Shown here: in pieces, positions 7,423 to 15,490 of the stretch
Numbering within the stretch: position 1 is the first letter of the stretch
Layout: each line of letters opens with the position of its first letter
Source: JAGTRI01 sp964580405
GTDB taxonomy: Archaea; Thermoproteota; Bathyarchaeia; Bathyarchaeales; DTEX01
Direction: 5' to 3'
NCBI GenBank assembly: GCA_964580405.1
Contig: CAZOKM010000022.1
Span: 1 to 20,877, forward strand
DNA length: 20,877 bases
Position numbers and translations under genes: made by a program
The notes under the pieces: generated by a model
Told to the model about the DNA's origin: nothing
Database searches by the model: none
The model's input: only the letters and a program-made list of their open reading frames with translations

Positions 7423-8088
7423 CTACAGCGAATTTTGTTCAGCCTGTTTCGCAATCTCGTTCGCCATCTGGTACGCGAGCCTTCCAGACATCGTGATGAG
7501 GTATCGTCCACGAGCCTTCTCCTGAACAACGAGCCCAGCCTTCTCAAGCACGTCCAGGTGGCTCGATAGGGTGCTGGCGCTTATGTCAGGAATCTTCGCC
7601 TGAAGGTCGCTTGCGTAGCATCCGCCAGAAACGAGCTCGCCGAGGATTGCGACTCTGTTCTCGTGCCCAAGGGCGTTCATCAGGTCCGCTGCAGCCTTAG
7701 GGTTGACCTTCGGAGTTTCTTTCGGAGCGAATTTTTCCGTCATGTTTTTGGTGAAATCTTCGGGTCTGATTTTTTGGGAAACCCCGCCTAGTGTGCGGTC
7801 TAGGTCCTTCATCACGTTGTTCATGATGCCCTCGACCATGCCGCCGAAGTCGAATTGCGGGTTGGACTCGAATTTCCGAGTAGCGTCGCATGGTTCTGTA
7901 GACTGCTCGATTTTCGGCTCCTCCGCTTTAGGCTCTTCCACTTTTTCGGGTTGTTCCTCTTCCTTTTTGGGTTCGAGCTGCTTCGAGAGCCCGTTTATCT
8001 GCTCCTTGAGCTTTTCGACCTGCTCTCTGAGGTTCTTGATTTCTTCGTCGTCCTTTTTTCCGAACATAGAACTCAACTCTATTTTCAT
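7423..8088 (-). CDS. ArsR-like winged-helix regulator with N-terminal coiled coil
   Basis: This 221-residue protein ends in a winged helix-turn-helix (about 132-205). LMNALGHENRVAILGEL is the ArsR-type first helix, ISASTLSSHLDVLEKAGLV holds the recognition helix, and ARGRYLITMSG is the wing. Ahead of it are a short coiled coil (15-39, EIKNLREQVEKLKEQINGL), a Glu/Pro/Lys-rich linker (40-66) and a middle segment of unknown fold. The extended N terminus is unusual for ArsR proteins, which are normally near 100 residues. Cys157 and Cys67 do not make an ArsR metal site (CxC). ATG 8088 agrees with a TATA box that predicts transcription from 8089, so the transcript is probably leaderless. It probably regulates itself and the downstream transporter. 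Confidence 0.8.
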   Translation of the reverse strand: MKIELSSMFGKKDDEEIKNLREQVEKLKEQINGLSKQLEPKKEEEQPEKVEEPKAEEPKIEQSTEPCDATRKFESNPQFDFGGMVEGIMNNVMKDLDRTLGGVSQKIRPEDFTKNMTEKFAPKETPKVNPKAAADLMNALGHENRVAILGELVSGGCYASDLQAKIPDISASTLSSHLDVLEKAGLVVQEKARGRYLITMSGRLAYQMANEIAKQAEQNSL

Positions 8089-8105
8089 TGAATTGAATTT
8101 GTTTT

Positions 8106-8135
8106 TAATCGAATATAATTTGATGCTAATCGAAT
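8106..8135. promoter_or_regulatory. TATA box flanked by TAATCGAAT direct repeats (regulator promoter)
   Basis: The minus strand reads ATTATATT at 8112-8119, placing the transcript start at about 8089, one nt before the regulator's ATG. TAATCGAAT occurs at 8106-8114 and 8127-8135, 21 bp apart (two helical turns), so the copies lie on the same DNA face and the first overlaps the TATA box. This looks like an autoregulatory operator. Confidence 0.5.
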
Positions 8136-8239
8136 TAATAAAGCTTTTGGTAGAAACACGTTCTCCAATATTCGAGATTCGTGTGGCGCCATGAAGTACA
8201 TAGAATTACTTTGGTAAAGGAAAAACGAGAAAATGAGGT

Positions 8240-8518
8240 TTACCCGCCGTATATTGACGGCAGCAGAAGGACTAGGTCTCCGTCTTTTAAGGCGGTTGTT
8301 AGTCCGTCGAGGGTTTGAACGTTTTGTCCGTTGAGGAGTACTGTGAGTTCGGGTTCGGCGCGGTCGAATCTGAAAAGTGCCTCCCTCTGAACTGCTGCTG
8401 TTTTTTCCTTCAGCACGGATAGTAGGTCGCCTATTGTGGCTTTGTCCGCAAGCTCGACAGCTCTCTCGTTTCCCAGACTGGCTGAGAGGCGCCCTAGCGC
8501 TTTGACATTTACCTTCAC
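8240..8518 (-). CDS. MoaD/ThiS-family sulfur carrier protein
   Basis: This 92-residue beta-grasp protein ends in Gly91-Gly92 (LLLPSIYGG), the di-glycine tail that is adenylated and thiocarboxylated so it can donate sulfur. The sequence pattern (MKVNVKALGRL, a central EPELTVLLNGQNV, then LKDGDLVLLLP) is MoaD-like. MoaD-like genes are commonly found beside AOR genes, where they help build the pterin cofactor that holds tungsten. Here it is the third gene of the ferredoxin-AOR operon, 71 nt after AOR. The start is GTG at 8518. A T-rich stretch follows its stop on the minus strand and may end the transcript. Confidence 0.85.
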   Translation of the reverse strand: MKVNVKALGRLSASLGNERAVELADKATIGDLLSVLKEKTAAVQREALFRFDRAEPELTVLLNGQNVQTLDGLTTALKDGDLVLLLPSIYGG

Positions 8519-8589
8519 GGTTCAACCACATTCCTAACTACGATTATTCATGTCTTCCCAAAAAATGAAATAAGGGATGACGGGGAGGC

Positions 8590-10440
8590 TTACTTTCTCA
8601 GCTTCTCCATCTCTTTGTCGACGTCGTCCAATCCAAGTTTCTTGAGGACCTCCGACTTGGGGACGCCGTTCTTGTCCCAGCCGATGGCTTTGTAGTACCG
8701 CTTCCTCTGCTTCAAGACCTCTTTCCTGTCGGTCGTCTTGCCCTTGTACGGTCCCGAAGGCAGCGGCTCGTAGTACCTCGGCGGATTGTCGTCGTGGACC
8801 GCGGGGTCCCAAACGATGTCGGGCCCCCCGAGCAGCAACGCCGCCCTCTGTATGTGGAATATCCTGTGCCCAAGGACTCGGTTCCACTCGTCCTGCGTGG
8901 TCGTCCAACCCGTGATTGCGCGGTAGTAGTCCCAGAGGAGCTCCCAGTCGAGGGCGAAGTTGCAGACGACGGCTGAGTCGTGGAACACCGCCCCCATGTC
9001 GCCGTAGGCGTCGCGGACCCCGGACGTGTGGTCCCCGCACTGGGGCGAGCAGGCGTACCCGATGGGGTTGTAGTCCTCTCCGCTTCGGGTCCCGTGGGCT
9101 CCAATCTCCACGCCCTTGACGTGAACCGCGTACTTTGTAACGTCAACTCCCTTCATCTCGGAAATCTTTAAAGCCGCCCTGTACGTACCCTCCGCGAGCA
9201 CGTCACCGATGCCTTCCCGCCTGACGATTTTCCTCGCCAGCTTCTCGAACGCTTCGATGTCCCCCCAGTTCAGCTTGAACCCGAGGTCCTTCTCCGTGAG
9301 GATGCCTCTCTGGTAGAGCTCCGCGGCGAAGGCGAGGGTGTTGGGTCCGTTGATGCCCGAAAAGCCCAGATAGTCCATGAGCGCCGACATGTAGATGCAC
9401 TTTGCTGGTTCGAAGGTTCCGAGGTTCGGCCCGCAGTAGGCCTGCAGCTCGTAGTCGGGGTCGTCGGTGAAGGTTCCCTTGTAGGGTCCAGCCTTGATGA
9501 CGGAGAGCTTCATGCAGCACGCGGCGCAGTTGAAGTCGCTCCACATCCGCTTCACCCAGTACCTGTAGTCGAATTTTGGTCCGCCGTAGCCCTTCTCGTC
9601 GTGCCACTCCTCCTGCCAGTTCCTGATTGGCTCGGAGCTGCTCTCCGCCCCCGTCGTGTAGCCCGCGTAACCCGTCCCGTGGACGGTCGGCCACTCGCGC
9701 TCCCTGTTGCAGAGCCTCTTGTCAACCTCCCTCCACAGAAGCTTCACGGCGCCCGGGCTTGCTACGTCGGGAAGCGGCTTCCTCCCCTTAGCGACAATCG
9801 CCTTAAGGTTCTTCGAGCCCATTACGGCACCGTAGCCGCCGTAGCCCGCGGCGTGGCTGATCTTCTGGAGCACTGCTGCCGTCCTAACACGGTTTTCGCC
9901 CGCTGGACCGCAGTAAATCATCCCGGGCTCCTTCCACAAGCCCACCTTCGGGTACCTTCTAGAGAGCTCTTCGCGGACTTCCTTGTTCATGATTCTGATC
10001 GTGGCGGGGGACTCGGTGCCCCAGACGTTCTTGGCGTCCCTGACTTCGGCGTGGTCGTCCGTTACGAGGATGTAGACGGGCTTTTCAGCCTTCCCAGAGA
10101 CGATGACGCCGTCGTACCCCGCGCACTTGAGCTCCGAGGGGAACTCGCCGCTGCACGTGGAGCCGATTATGCCGTTGCACTGGGGCGACTTGCCCGTTAT
10201 GCAGACCCGTGCTCCTGGATGGATCGCGGTCATCGGACCCAGCATCGCCATGAACAGGTTTTCGGGTCCAAGCGGGTCCACCTTCCGCCATTTTTTGCCA
10301 AGTCTGTCCCACAGGATTCTTGATGCGAGCCCTCTTCCGCCGACGTAGTTCATGAGGACCTCGTCGCTGAACGTAACGTCCTTTATCTTGTCATTGGACA
10401 GGTCGACGTCCAGAAACTTTCCAGCGTAACCTCTCGGCAT
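8590..10440 (-). CDS. aldehyde:ferredoxin oxidoreductase family protein (tungsten type)
   Basis: This 616-residue enzyme has the full AOR layout: N-terminal GYAGKFLDVDLS, the pterin-binding YVGGRGLAS (32-40) and AMLGPMTAIHPGARV, and the GYGGYGAVMGSKNLKAI segment (199-215). AORs oxidise aldehydes to acids and pass electrons to ferredoxin. The single [4Fe-4S] cluster normally uses Cys in C-x2-C-x3-C plus one distant Cys. Here C305-x2-C308 and the distant C493 (SAVVCNF) are present. The third expected position, residue 312, is Leu; an extra Cys is at 309. Either Cys309 replaces the ligand or the cluster is altered. It starts one nt after the ferredoxin gene ends, so coupling is almost certain. 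The substrate is unknown. Confidence 0.92.
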   Translation of the reverse strand: MPRGYAGKFLDVDLSNDKIKDVTFSDEVLMNYVGGRGLASRILWDRLGKKWRKVDPLGPENLFMAMLGPMTAIHPGARVCITGKSPQCNGIIGSTCSGEFPSELKCAGYDGVIVSGKAEKPVYILVTDDHAEVRDAKNVWGTESPATIRIMNKEVREELSRRYPKVGLWKEPGMIYCGPAGENRVRTAAVLQKISHAAGYGGYGAVMGSKNLKAIVAKGRKPLPDVASPGAVKLLWREVDKRLCNREREWPTVHGTGYAGYTTGAESSSEPIRNWQEEWHDEKGYGGPKFDYRYWVKRMWSDFNCAACCMKLSVIKAGPYKGTFTDDPDYELQAYCGPNLGTFEPAKCIYMSALMDYLGFSGINGPNTLAFAAELYQRGILTEKDLGFKLNWGDIEAFEKLARKIVRREGIGDVLAEGTYRAALKISEMKGVDVTKYAVHVKGVEIGAHGTRSGEDYNPIGYACSPQCGDHTSGVRDAYGDMGAVFHDSAVVCNFALDWELLWDYYRAITGWTTTQDEWNRVLGHRIFHIQRAALLLGGPDIVWDPAVHDDNPPRYYEPLPSGPYKGKTTDRKEVLKQRKRYYKAIGWDKNGVPKSEVLKKLGLDDVDKEMEKLRK

Positions 10441-10441
10441 C

Positions 10442-10984
10442 CTATATCAGCTCCTTCGCTTTTTCTCCGAAAATGTTTTCCGCGATGTCCTTGGTCAGCT
10501 CCTCAGGCTTCTGGGCGAACAGTTTCCTAGTCAAGTTCTTGCCCATCCACTCCCTCCGCTGCCTAATCAGCCAAAGGGCGTCGAACCTTCCCTCGCGGCA
10601 CACCTTGACGCACTCGGGGTCTCCGCCGCAAAGGTCGCATATCGTCGCCTTGTTGTCGCCGGGGTGAAGGAACGGGATGTTACCTGGACACGCTTCTATG
10701 CATTTTGCGCAGCTCACGCATTTTTCCCTGTCAACCTTGACCGCCAACGTTTTTTCGTCGACCGACAGCGCCTTGGTCGGGCACGAGGCGACGCACGGGT
10801 AGTCGTGGCACTGGCTGCAAAGGTGGGGCACTTCCGCTCCGGGGAAGAGCATGAAGACCCTTATCCTGGAGGCTTCGGGCCACATCTTCCCCTCGTGGCG
10901 CAGCGAGCAGGCGAGCTCGCATCTTCGGCATCCGCTGCACCGCAGAAGGTCCCTGAAGATCCAAACGACTTCTTCTCTGCTCAT
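10442..10984 (-). CDS. four-cluster ferredoxin-like electron transfer subunit
   Basis: This 180-residue protein carries sixteen cysteines in four groups: 16/19/22/26, 56/59/64/68, 89/92/95/99 and 116/119/125/129. That predicts four [4Fe-4S] clusters, as in the HycB/CooF/DMSO-reductase-B type of polyferredoxin. CVSCAKCIEACPG is the most classical motif. The last 50 residues are charged and lack Cys. It is the first gene of the AOR operon, so it most probably takes electrons from AOR or feeds them to it. I chose ATG 10984 because the first Cys group then begins at residue 16; a longer frame from 11032 adds 16 hydrophobic residues of no family value. Confidence 0.88.
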   Translation of the reverse strand: MSREEVVWIFRDLLRCSGCRRCELACSLRHEGKMWPEASRIRVFMLFPGAEVPHLCSQCHDYPCVASCPTKALSVDEKTLAVKVDREKCVSCAKCIEACPGNIPFLHPGDNKATICDLCGGDPECVKVCREGRFDALWLIRQRREWMGKNLTRKLFAQKPEELTKDIAENIFGEKAKELI

Positions 10985-11097
10985 GGTAAAATCGTAGAAT
11001 ATAAGCGGAAGAGGAAAATAAGAATATCGCAAGAACCCCGAATAAACTATACTGCATACTTTAAAACTCTCAGAAACCCAAACTGAAGAGGAAGAGT
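10985..11097. other. intergenic promoter region of ferredoxin-AOR operon
   Basis: These 113 nt separate the sulfatase-like gene's end from the ferredoxin start; both genes lie on the minus strand. The minus strand shows TTTTAAAG near 11057-11065 and a CTTATATT near 10997-11005. The first would give a start near 11030 and a leader of about 45 nt; the second lies too close to the ATG at 10984 for a TATA box. No other gene is seen. Confidence 0.35.
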
Positions 11098-12537
11098 TCA
11101 GTCAAGCCTTTCCCAATATTTGAGGATTTCAGCTCTGGTTCCGACCGATTTGAGGAAGTCAACGAGTTTGCCGTGAAGAGTCTCCGCAACAACCATGTTT
11201 TCTTTATAGATGTTGCGCTGTTGGTTGGGGTCCGTTGGGAGATGGTAGAGCTCGTTTCTGGGAGCTTCGCCCATGATTTTCTGAAGCCGCCTGAAGCCGT
11301 CCACGATTTTGGTCTCCTGTTCGGGCGGAAGGTCCTTTAACGCGTCGTCCACTTGCCCGCAGTATACGAAGAACCAGTCCTTGTCAATGACTGAAATGCG
11401 CTGGCCAGCGACGGGTCCGTGAATTATGCTGGGGGACGAGACGGCGATGTCACTCCATGAAGGGCTTTCGCCGTTCATAATGGGGATTAACGATTTTCCC
11501 TGCATCACATTAGGTGCTTTGGCTCCGCCAATCTCAAGTATTGTTGGGGCTAGGTCGGGGGGCTGCGCCAAAGCGTCGTAACGGTTTGGCTTCGCGCCAG
11601 GCATCCTAATCATGAGCGGAATGTGAGCTACTTCGTTATAGAGCGGAGCGAGCCCGTGAGCTGTTTCGGTTATTATACTTTTTCCGATTAGCCCGTGTTC
11701 GCCGTGGTAGAACCCGTGGTCCGTCGTGAAGATTACGGCGGTTTTGTCCCACAGACCTAGTTTCTTCACCTTCTTGAGCAGGTAGCCGACCCAGTGGTCC
11801 ACCATGGTGGCTTCACCCGCGTAAAGGGCGCGTGCATGTTTCAGCTCTGCCGGAGTCAGGTAGTCGCACGGTCCGTAGGCAGGATACGTCACCTCTTCTC
11901 CCGAATACCCTGGGTCGTAGAGGTCCACGTACTTTTTGGGCGGGTCCCAAGGCTCATGCGGGTCAAAGACGTCCACGTACAGGAAAAACTTGTCGTGCTT
12001 CCAGTTTTTTTCCAGCCACCTCGCGGACTCTGCCATCGTCCTCGCGGCGAAGCGGTCGGACTCGCCTTTCATTTCCGAGGTGTTCCGCAAGTATTGGACC
12101 ATGGTCGTGTCGGGCGACCTGAGCTTTTTGGGGTCACATGGAAATTTTATGTCAACTGGGTCAGTGCTGTACCTGTCGTTTTCTTGGCCTCGGACCCAAA
12201 CCCAGCCGTCGTATCCCCTGTCGAAATGGTACCCGTCCTTTAGTATGTGGGGAGTGTCGCAAATCAACATCGTCACGTAGCCAGCTTCCCTCATGCAGTC
12301 AGCGAGGACAACCTCGTCCGAGCTGAGTGGACCCCAGTCGGTGTAGGTGAAGGTGTACTTGCCCGTCACGACGTCTTTCCGGTTTGGAACCGTCGGAAAC
12401 GAAGCCGCGTACGCTCTGTCGAAGACGACGGACTCCGCAGCCAGCCTGTCGATGCTCGGCGTCTTTATCCAGCTGTTCCCGTAGCAGCCCAGGTGGTCCC
12501 TGCGGAAGGTGTCAGAGACGATGAGAATCACGTTCAT
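11098..12537 (-). CDS. sulfatase/alkaline-phosphatase-superfamily hydrolase with Thr nucleophile position
   Basis: This 479-residue soluble protein has the arylsulfatase fold: N-terminal NVILIVSDTFRRDHLGCYG (metal ligand Asp9), DPHEPW (192-197) and the second metal site TTDHG (271-275, Asp273/His274). True sulfatases need Cys or Ser at the start of C/S-x-P-x-R for conversion to formylglycine. The aligned segment here is TVPNRKDVVTGK (49-60), so that position is Thr49, while Pro51 and Arg53 are kept. Thr is the nucleophile in nucleotide pyrophosphatase and phosphodiesterase members of the superfamily, so phosphoester cleavage is at least as likely as sulfate ester cleavage. No signal peptide is visible. 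A TATA box at 12561-12568 predicts a leaderless transcript at ATG 12537. It is divergent from tldD. Confidence 0.82.
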   Translation of the reverse strand: MNVILIVSDTFRRDHLGCYGNSWIKTPSIDRLAAESVVFDRAYAASFPTVPNRKDVVTGKYTFTYTDWGPLSSDEVVLADCMREAGYVTMLICDTPHILKDGYHFDRGYDGWVWVRGQENDRYSTDPVDIKFPCDPKKLRSPDTTMVQYLRNTSEMKGESDRFAARTMAESARWLEKNWKHDKFFLYVDVFDPHEPWDPPKKYVDLYDPGYSGEEVTYPAYGPCDYLTPAELKHARALYAGEATMVDHWVGYLLKKVKKLGLWDKTAVIFTTDHGFYHGEHGLIGKSIITETAHGLAPLYNEVAHIPLMIRMPGAKPNRYDALAQPPDLAPTILEIGGAKAPNVMQGKSLIPIMNGESPSWSDIAVSSPSIIHGPVAGQRISVIDKDWFFVYCGQVDDALKDLPPEQETKIVDGFRRLQKIMGEAPRNELYHLPTDPNQQRNIYKENMVVAETLHGKLVDFLKSVGTRAEILKYWERLD

Positions 12538-12560
12538 GACCTAGGGTTTGTGGAGTTGCG

Positions 12561-12568
12561 ATTAAAAG
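12561..12568 (-). promoter_or_regulatory. TATA box of sulfatase-like gene
   Basis: The minus strand reads CTTTTAAT. The predicted start at about 12538 is one nt before the ATG, consistent with a leaderless message. Confidence 0.5.
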
Positions 12569-12628
12569 CGTTCTCTCCTCCGCTTGAAAACTATAAAATG
12601 ATTATGAAAGCCGCATCGAGATGAATGT

Positions 12629-12663
12629 TTTTTATACCTTGGTAATGTAGTGGTGTCAGGTGA
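12629..12663 (+). promoter_or_regulatory. TATA box and GGTGA site of tldD
   Basis: TTTTTATA at 12629-12636 predicts a start near 12659. GGTGA at 12659-12663 lies 7 nt before ATG 12671 and decides that start over the upstream in-frame GTG at 12650, which lies ahead of the predicted transcript start. Confidence 0.5.
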
Positions 12664-12670
12664 GTTGCGG

Positions 12671-14062
12671 ATGAAGGACCTGCTTGAGTTTATTTCCCAG
12701 AAGGGAGCGAAGGCGGGGGCAAGCTTCTGCGAGGCGAGGTTCTTCGAGGAGAGGACCAAATACATTTCGATTGAAAACGGCGTCGCGAAGTCGATGTCTT
12801 CAGGCATCCTCCACGGAGTCGGAGTCAGGGTCATAGTCGGCGGGAAATGGGGGTTCGCGTCGACAAACGTGTCCACAAAGCCAAGCGTCGAAAGAGCCCT
12901 GAAAGACGCTGTTGGAGGAGCGAAGTCCATCGCAGCCCAAAAAGGAGAAGGAGCGGTGGTTGTTGACCAGAAGGCCGTCGTCGACACGGTCATCCACAAG
13001 CCGAAGGTTGACCCCGACAACGTAAGCGAAGAAGAAAAGATGAAGAGGATGCTGGAAATCGAAAAAGCCGCCCGAACCTACAGCGAAAGGGTCAAAGACA
13101 CCTTCGTGAGCTACCGCGAAGTGCTGACAAGGGTCATGGTTGCCAACTCGTTCGGGACGGTCATTGAGGAGACGACGCCCAGAACCGCCGTCTACTGCAG
13201 CGTCATCTCGAAGGAGGGTACGAACATGCAGGCCGGGTTCAAGTCGGCTGGAAACGTCGCTGGATACGAGCTCGTCGAAGGCGTTCAGCCCGAAAAGTTC
13301 TCCTTGAAGGCAGCTGAGACAGCCGTGAAGCTGCTTGACGCCCGTCCTCCTCCTAGGGGGACGTACACGGTCGTGGTTGACCCGGACGTGGGCGGGCTCT
13401 TCGTCCACGAGGCTTTCGGTCACAACAGCGAGGGGGACTTGGTCTTTGGCGGGCAGTCAATAATCTCGGGCAAGATGGGGGAGAAGGTGGCAAGCGACCT
13501 AGTCTCGGTGTGGGACGACCCGACTGTACAAAAGAACGGGCACTTCGTCTACGACCACGAGGGAACCAAGGCAGAGCCACATCCCATCGTCGACAAGGGC
13601 ACCCTGGTCGGGTACCTCCACTCCCTGGAGTCGGCAGCCAAGCTAGGCGGCAAGCCGCAGGGCAGCGCCCGAGCCCAGAACCAGCACTTCCAGCCCATAA
13701 TTCGGATGTCGAACACGTTCTTCGCGGCGGGGGACATGAGCCTGGAGGAGGTCCTCGAAGACGTGAAGGTGGGGGTCTTCCTGTCGGGGTCCCAGTACGG
13801 CTACGTGGAGACCCAGAAGGGCCAGTTCACGTGCAAGGCTGAGCAGGGCTGGCTCATAGAGAAGGGCGAGCTGACGGAGCACCTCAGGGACGTAGCCATC
13901 AACGGATTAACTTTAGACGCTTTGAAGAACGTCACCGCGGTCGCCAAGGACCTGAGGATTGAGATGCCGGGCATGTGCGGGAAGGGCGGGCAAGGCATGT
14001 ACGTCGACGCGGGCTCACCTCACATGAGGTTCGAAGGCGTCGTCGTTGGAGGAAGAAGGTGA
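12671..14062 (+). CDS. tldD: TldD metalloprotease subunit
   Basis: This 463-residue protein is the active subunit of the TldD/TldE (PmbA) protease. The zinc site HEAFGH (246-251) gives His246, Glu247 and His251 in the HExxxH arrangement. Cys436 in MPGMCGKGGQ is the expected third ligand near the C terminus. The N-terminal half (about 1-220) is the substrate-cleft domain. In bacteria the TldD/E pair degrades unfolded peptides, processes microcin B17 and handles CcdA; archaeal roles are less clear. The stop codon is 5 nt before pmbA's ATG, so they are one operon. No peptide precursor gene is seen nearby. GGTGA sits 7 nt before ATG 12671. Confidence 0.92.
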   Translation: MKDLLEFISQKGAKAGASFCEARFFEERTKYISIENGVAKSMSSGILHGVGVRVIVGGKWGFASTNVSTKPSVERALKDAVGGAKSIAAQKGEGAVVVDQKAVVDTVIHKPKVDPDNVSEEEKMKRMLEIEKAARTYSERVKDTFVSYREVLTRVMVANSFGTVIEETTPRTAVYCSVISKEGTNMQAGFKSAGNVAGYELVEGVQPEKFSLKAAETAVKLLDARPPPRGTYTVVVDPDVGGLFVHEAFGHNSEGDLVFGGQSIISGKMGEKVASDLVSVWDDPTVQKNGHFVYDHEGTKAEPHPIVDKGTLVGYLHSLESAAKLGGKPQGSARAQNQHFQPIIRMSNTFFAAGDMSLEEVLEDVKVGVFLSGSQYGYVETQKGQFTCKAEQGWLIEKGELTEHLRDVAINGLTLDALKNVTAVAKDLRIEMPGMCGKGGQGMYVDAGSPHMRFEGVVVGGRR

Positions 14063-14067
14063 CAGAC

Positions 14068-15411
14068 ATGGAAAAGATTGACTTAGTTACTCCTGTCGAG
14101 AAAGCTGTCAAATTGCTATCAAAGATGGACGTAGACTTTTTCGACGTCTACGCCGCGTACTCACGCGGACTGAACATCGAAATACTGGGCAAGGGAATCA
14201 AGGAGTCCATGTCCCGGACCGACCTCGGGCTGGGCGTAAGAGCCTACAAGAACAAGGGACTCGGCGTCGCTTTCTCTCAAAGCTTAAAAGCTGAGGACGT
14301 CGAAACCACAGTTCGCCGAGCTGCCACGTTCGCGTCTGTTGCGCAGCCCGACCCCTACTTCAAGGGGATGCCGGGTCCATCGAAGGCAGCCAAGGTTAAG
14401 GGTCTCTGCGACTCCGAGGTTGCCGCCCTGACGTTGGAGGAGGTCGGGGGTTGCGCGAAGAGCATGATAAAGGCCGTGGAGGGCGTCCGCAGGGGAGCCA
14501 TGTACCAAGGAGGACTGGGCACCGGGCACTCGAGGGGCTTCCTGATGACTTCCATGGGGGTTTCGGTTGAGGCTGAGAAGACGTCCGTGTCCGCGAGCGT
14601 TGGACCCACGTACAGGAGGGGCGACGACGTTGGGAGCTCGTACGAGTACGACTACGGAATCACGCTGAAGGAGATTGACTTCGAGAAAATCGGCAAACAA
14701 GCCGCGGAGAAGGCCGTCGAGCAGTTCGGCTCGAAACGGGTGGAAAGCGCGACCATGCCTTTAATCCTTACCCCTGACTCGTCGAGCTCACTCATCTTCG
14801 CGCTACTCGGAGCCATTTCGGGGGAGTCCGTCGCCAAGGGAAGGACGTTCGCGTCGGGCTGCCTCGGAAAACAGGTCGCCCCCTCAGTCCTGTCGGTGGT
14901 GGACGACGGCACGATTCCGGGCGCGATTGCCAGCGGGGCCTTCGACGGCGAGGGCGTCCCCAGAAGGCGGGTCGAAGTCATAGGCAAGGGCACCGTGAAG
15001 ACGTTCCTGCACAACTACTACTCGGCTGGAATCTTAGGGACTGAAACAACTGGGCACGCTGTGAGGGGAGGCTACGGCGGCTACGTGGGGGCAGGGCCGA
15101 CCAACGTCCAGGTTGAGCCGGGGGACAGCACGCTGGACGAGATGGTTGCGGAGACGAAGGCGGGAATCCTGGCCACGAACATGGGGTTCACGCCGAACAA
15201 CGTTTCAGGCGAGCTGTCCGCAACGATCGACGAAGGCTTTCTCATCGAGAACGGCGAGAGGAAGCACCCCGTCAAGAACCTGATGGTGGGCGGGCACATG
15301 CTGGAGCTGTACAGGGACATCGAGCTCGTGTCTAAGGAGGGGCGGACCGTCGGGAAGGGCTTCTTCTTCCCCAACGTCAAGCTCAAACAGATTAAACTTG
15401 CTGGCAAATGA
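14068..15411 (+). CDS. pmbA: PmbA/TldE protease partner subunit
   Basis: This 447-residue protein is the non-catalytic partner of TldD. It has the family's typical segments, such as LGLGVRAYKNKGLGVAFSQ near residue 50 and GFTPNNVSGELSATIDEGFLIENGE in the last quarter, but no HExxxH zinc motif, as expected for TldE. It forms the closed dimer cavity with TldD. ATG 14068 is preferred over upstream in-frame codons because GGTGA (14058-14062) lies 5 nt before it and overlaps the tldD stop codon, giving translational coupling. The extra 31 residues of the longer frame are Arg-rich and come from inside tldD. Confidence 0.92.
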   Translation: MEKIDLVTPVEKAVKLLSKMDVDFFDVYAAYSRGLNIEILGKGIKESMSRTDLGLGVRAYKNKGLGVAFSQSLKAEDVETTVRRAATFASVAQPDPYFKGMPGPSKAAKVKGLCDSEVAALTLEEVGGCAKSMIKAVEGVRRGAMYQGGLGTGHSRGFLMTSMGVSVEAEKTSVSASVGPTYRRGDDVGSSYEYDYGITLKEIDFEKIGKQAAEKAVEQFGSKRVESATMPLILTPDSSSSLIFALLGAISGESVAKGRTFASGCLGKQVAPSVLSVVDDGTIPGAIASGAFDGEGVPRRRVEVIGKGTVKTFLHNYYSAGILGTETTGHAVRGGYGGYVGAGPTNVQVEPGDSTLDEMVAETKAGILATNMGFTPNNVSGELSATIDEGFLIENGERKHPVKNLMVGGHMLELYRDIELVSKEGRTVGKGFFFPNVKLKQIKLAGK

Positions 15412-15490
15412 CGGCGAAACGAAGCCGACGAATAGACTAATTTTTTATCCTGAACCTCTTATTCTTTATCCTAGTAGTGATCGTCTGGTT

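Noticed and set aside
8085..8531. 148-codon minus-strand frame overlapping the MoaD-like gene
   Set aside because: It is out of frame with the MoaD-like coding sequence, which has the expected di-glycine end and operon position.
13975..14067. N-terminal 31-residue extension of PmbA
   Set aside because: It lies inside tldD, is Arg-rich, and a GGTGA site decides for ATG 14068.
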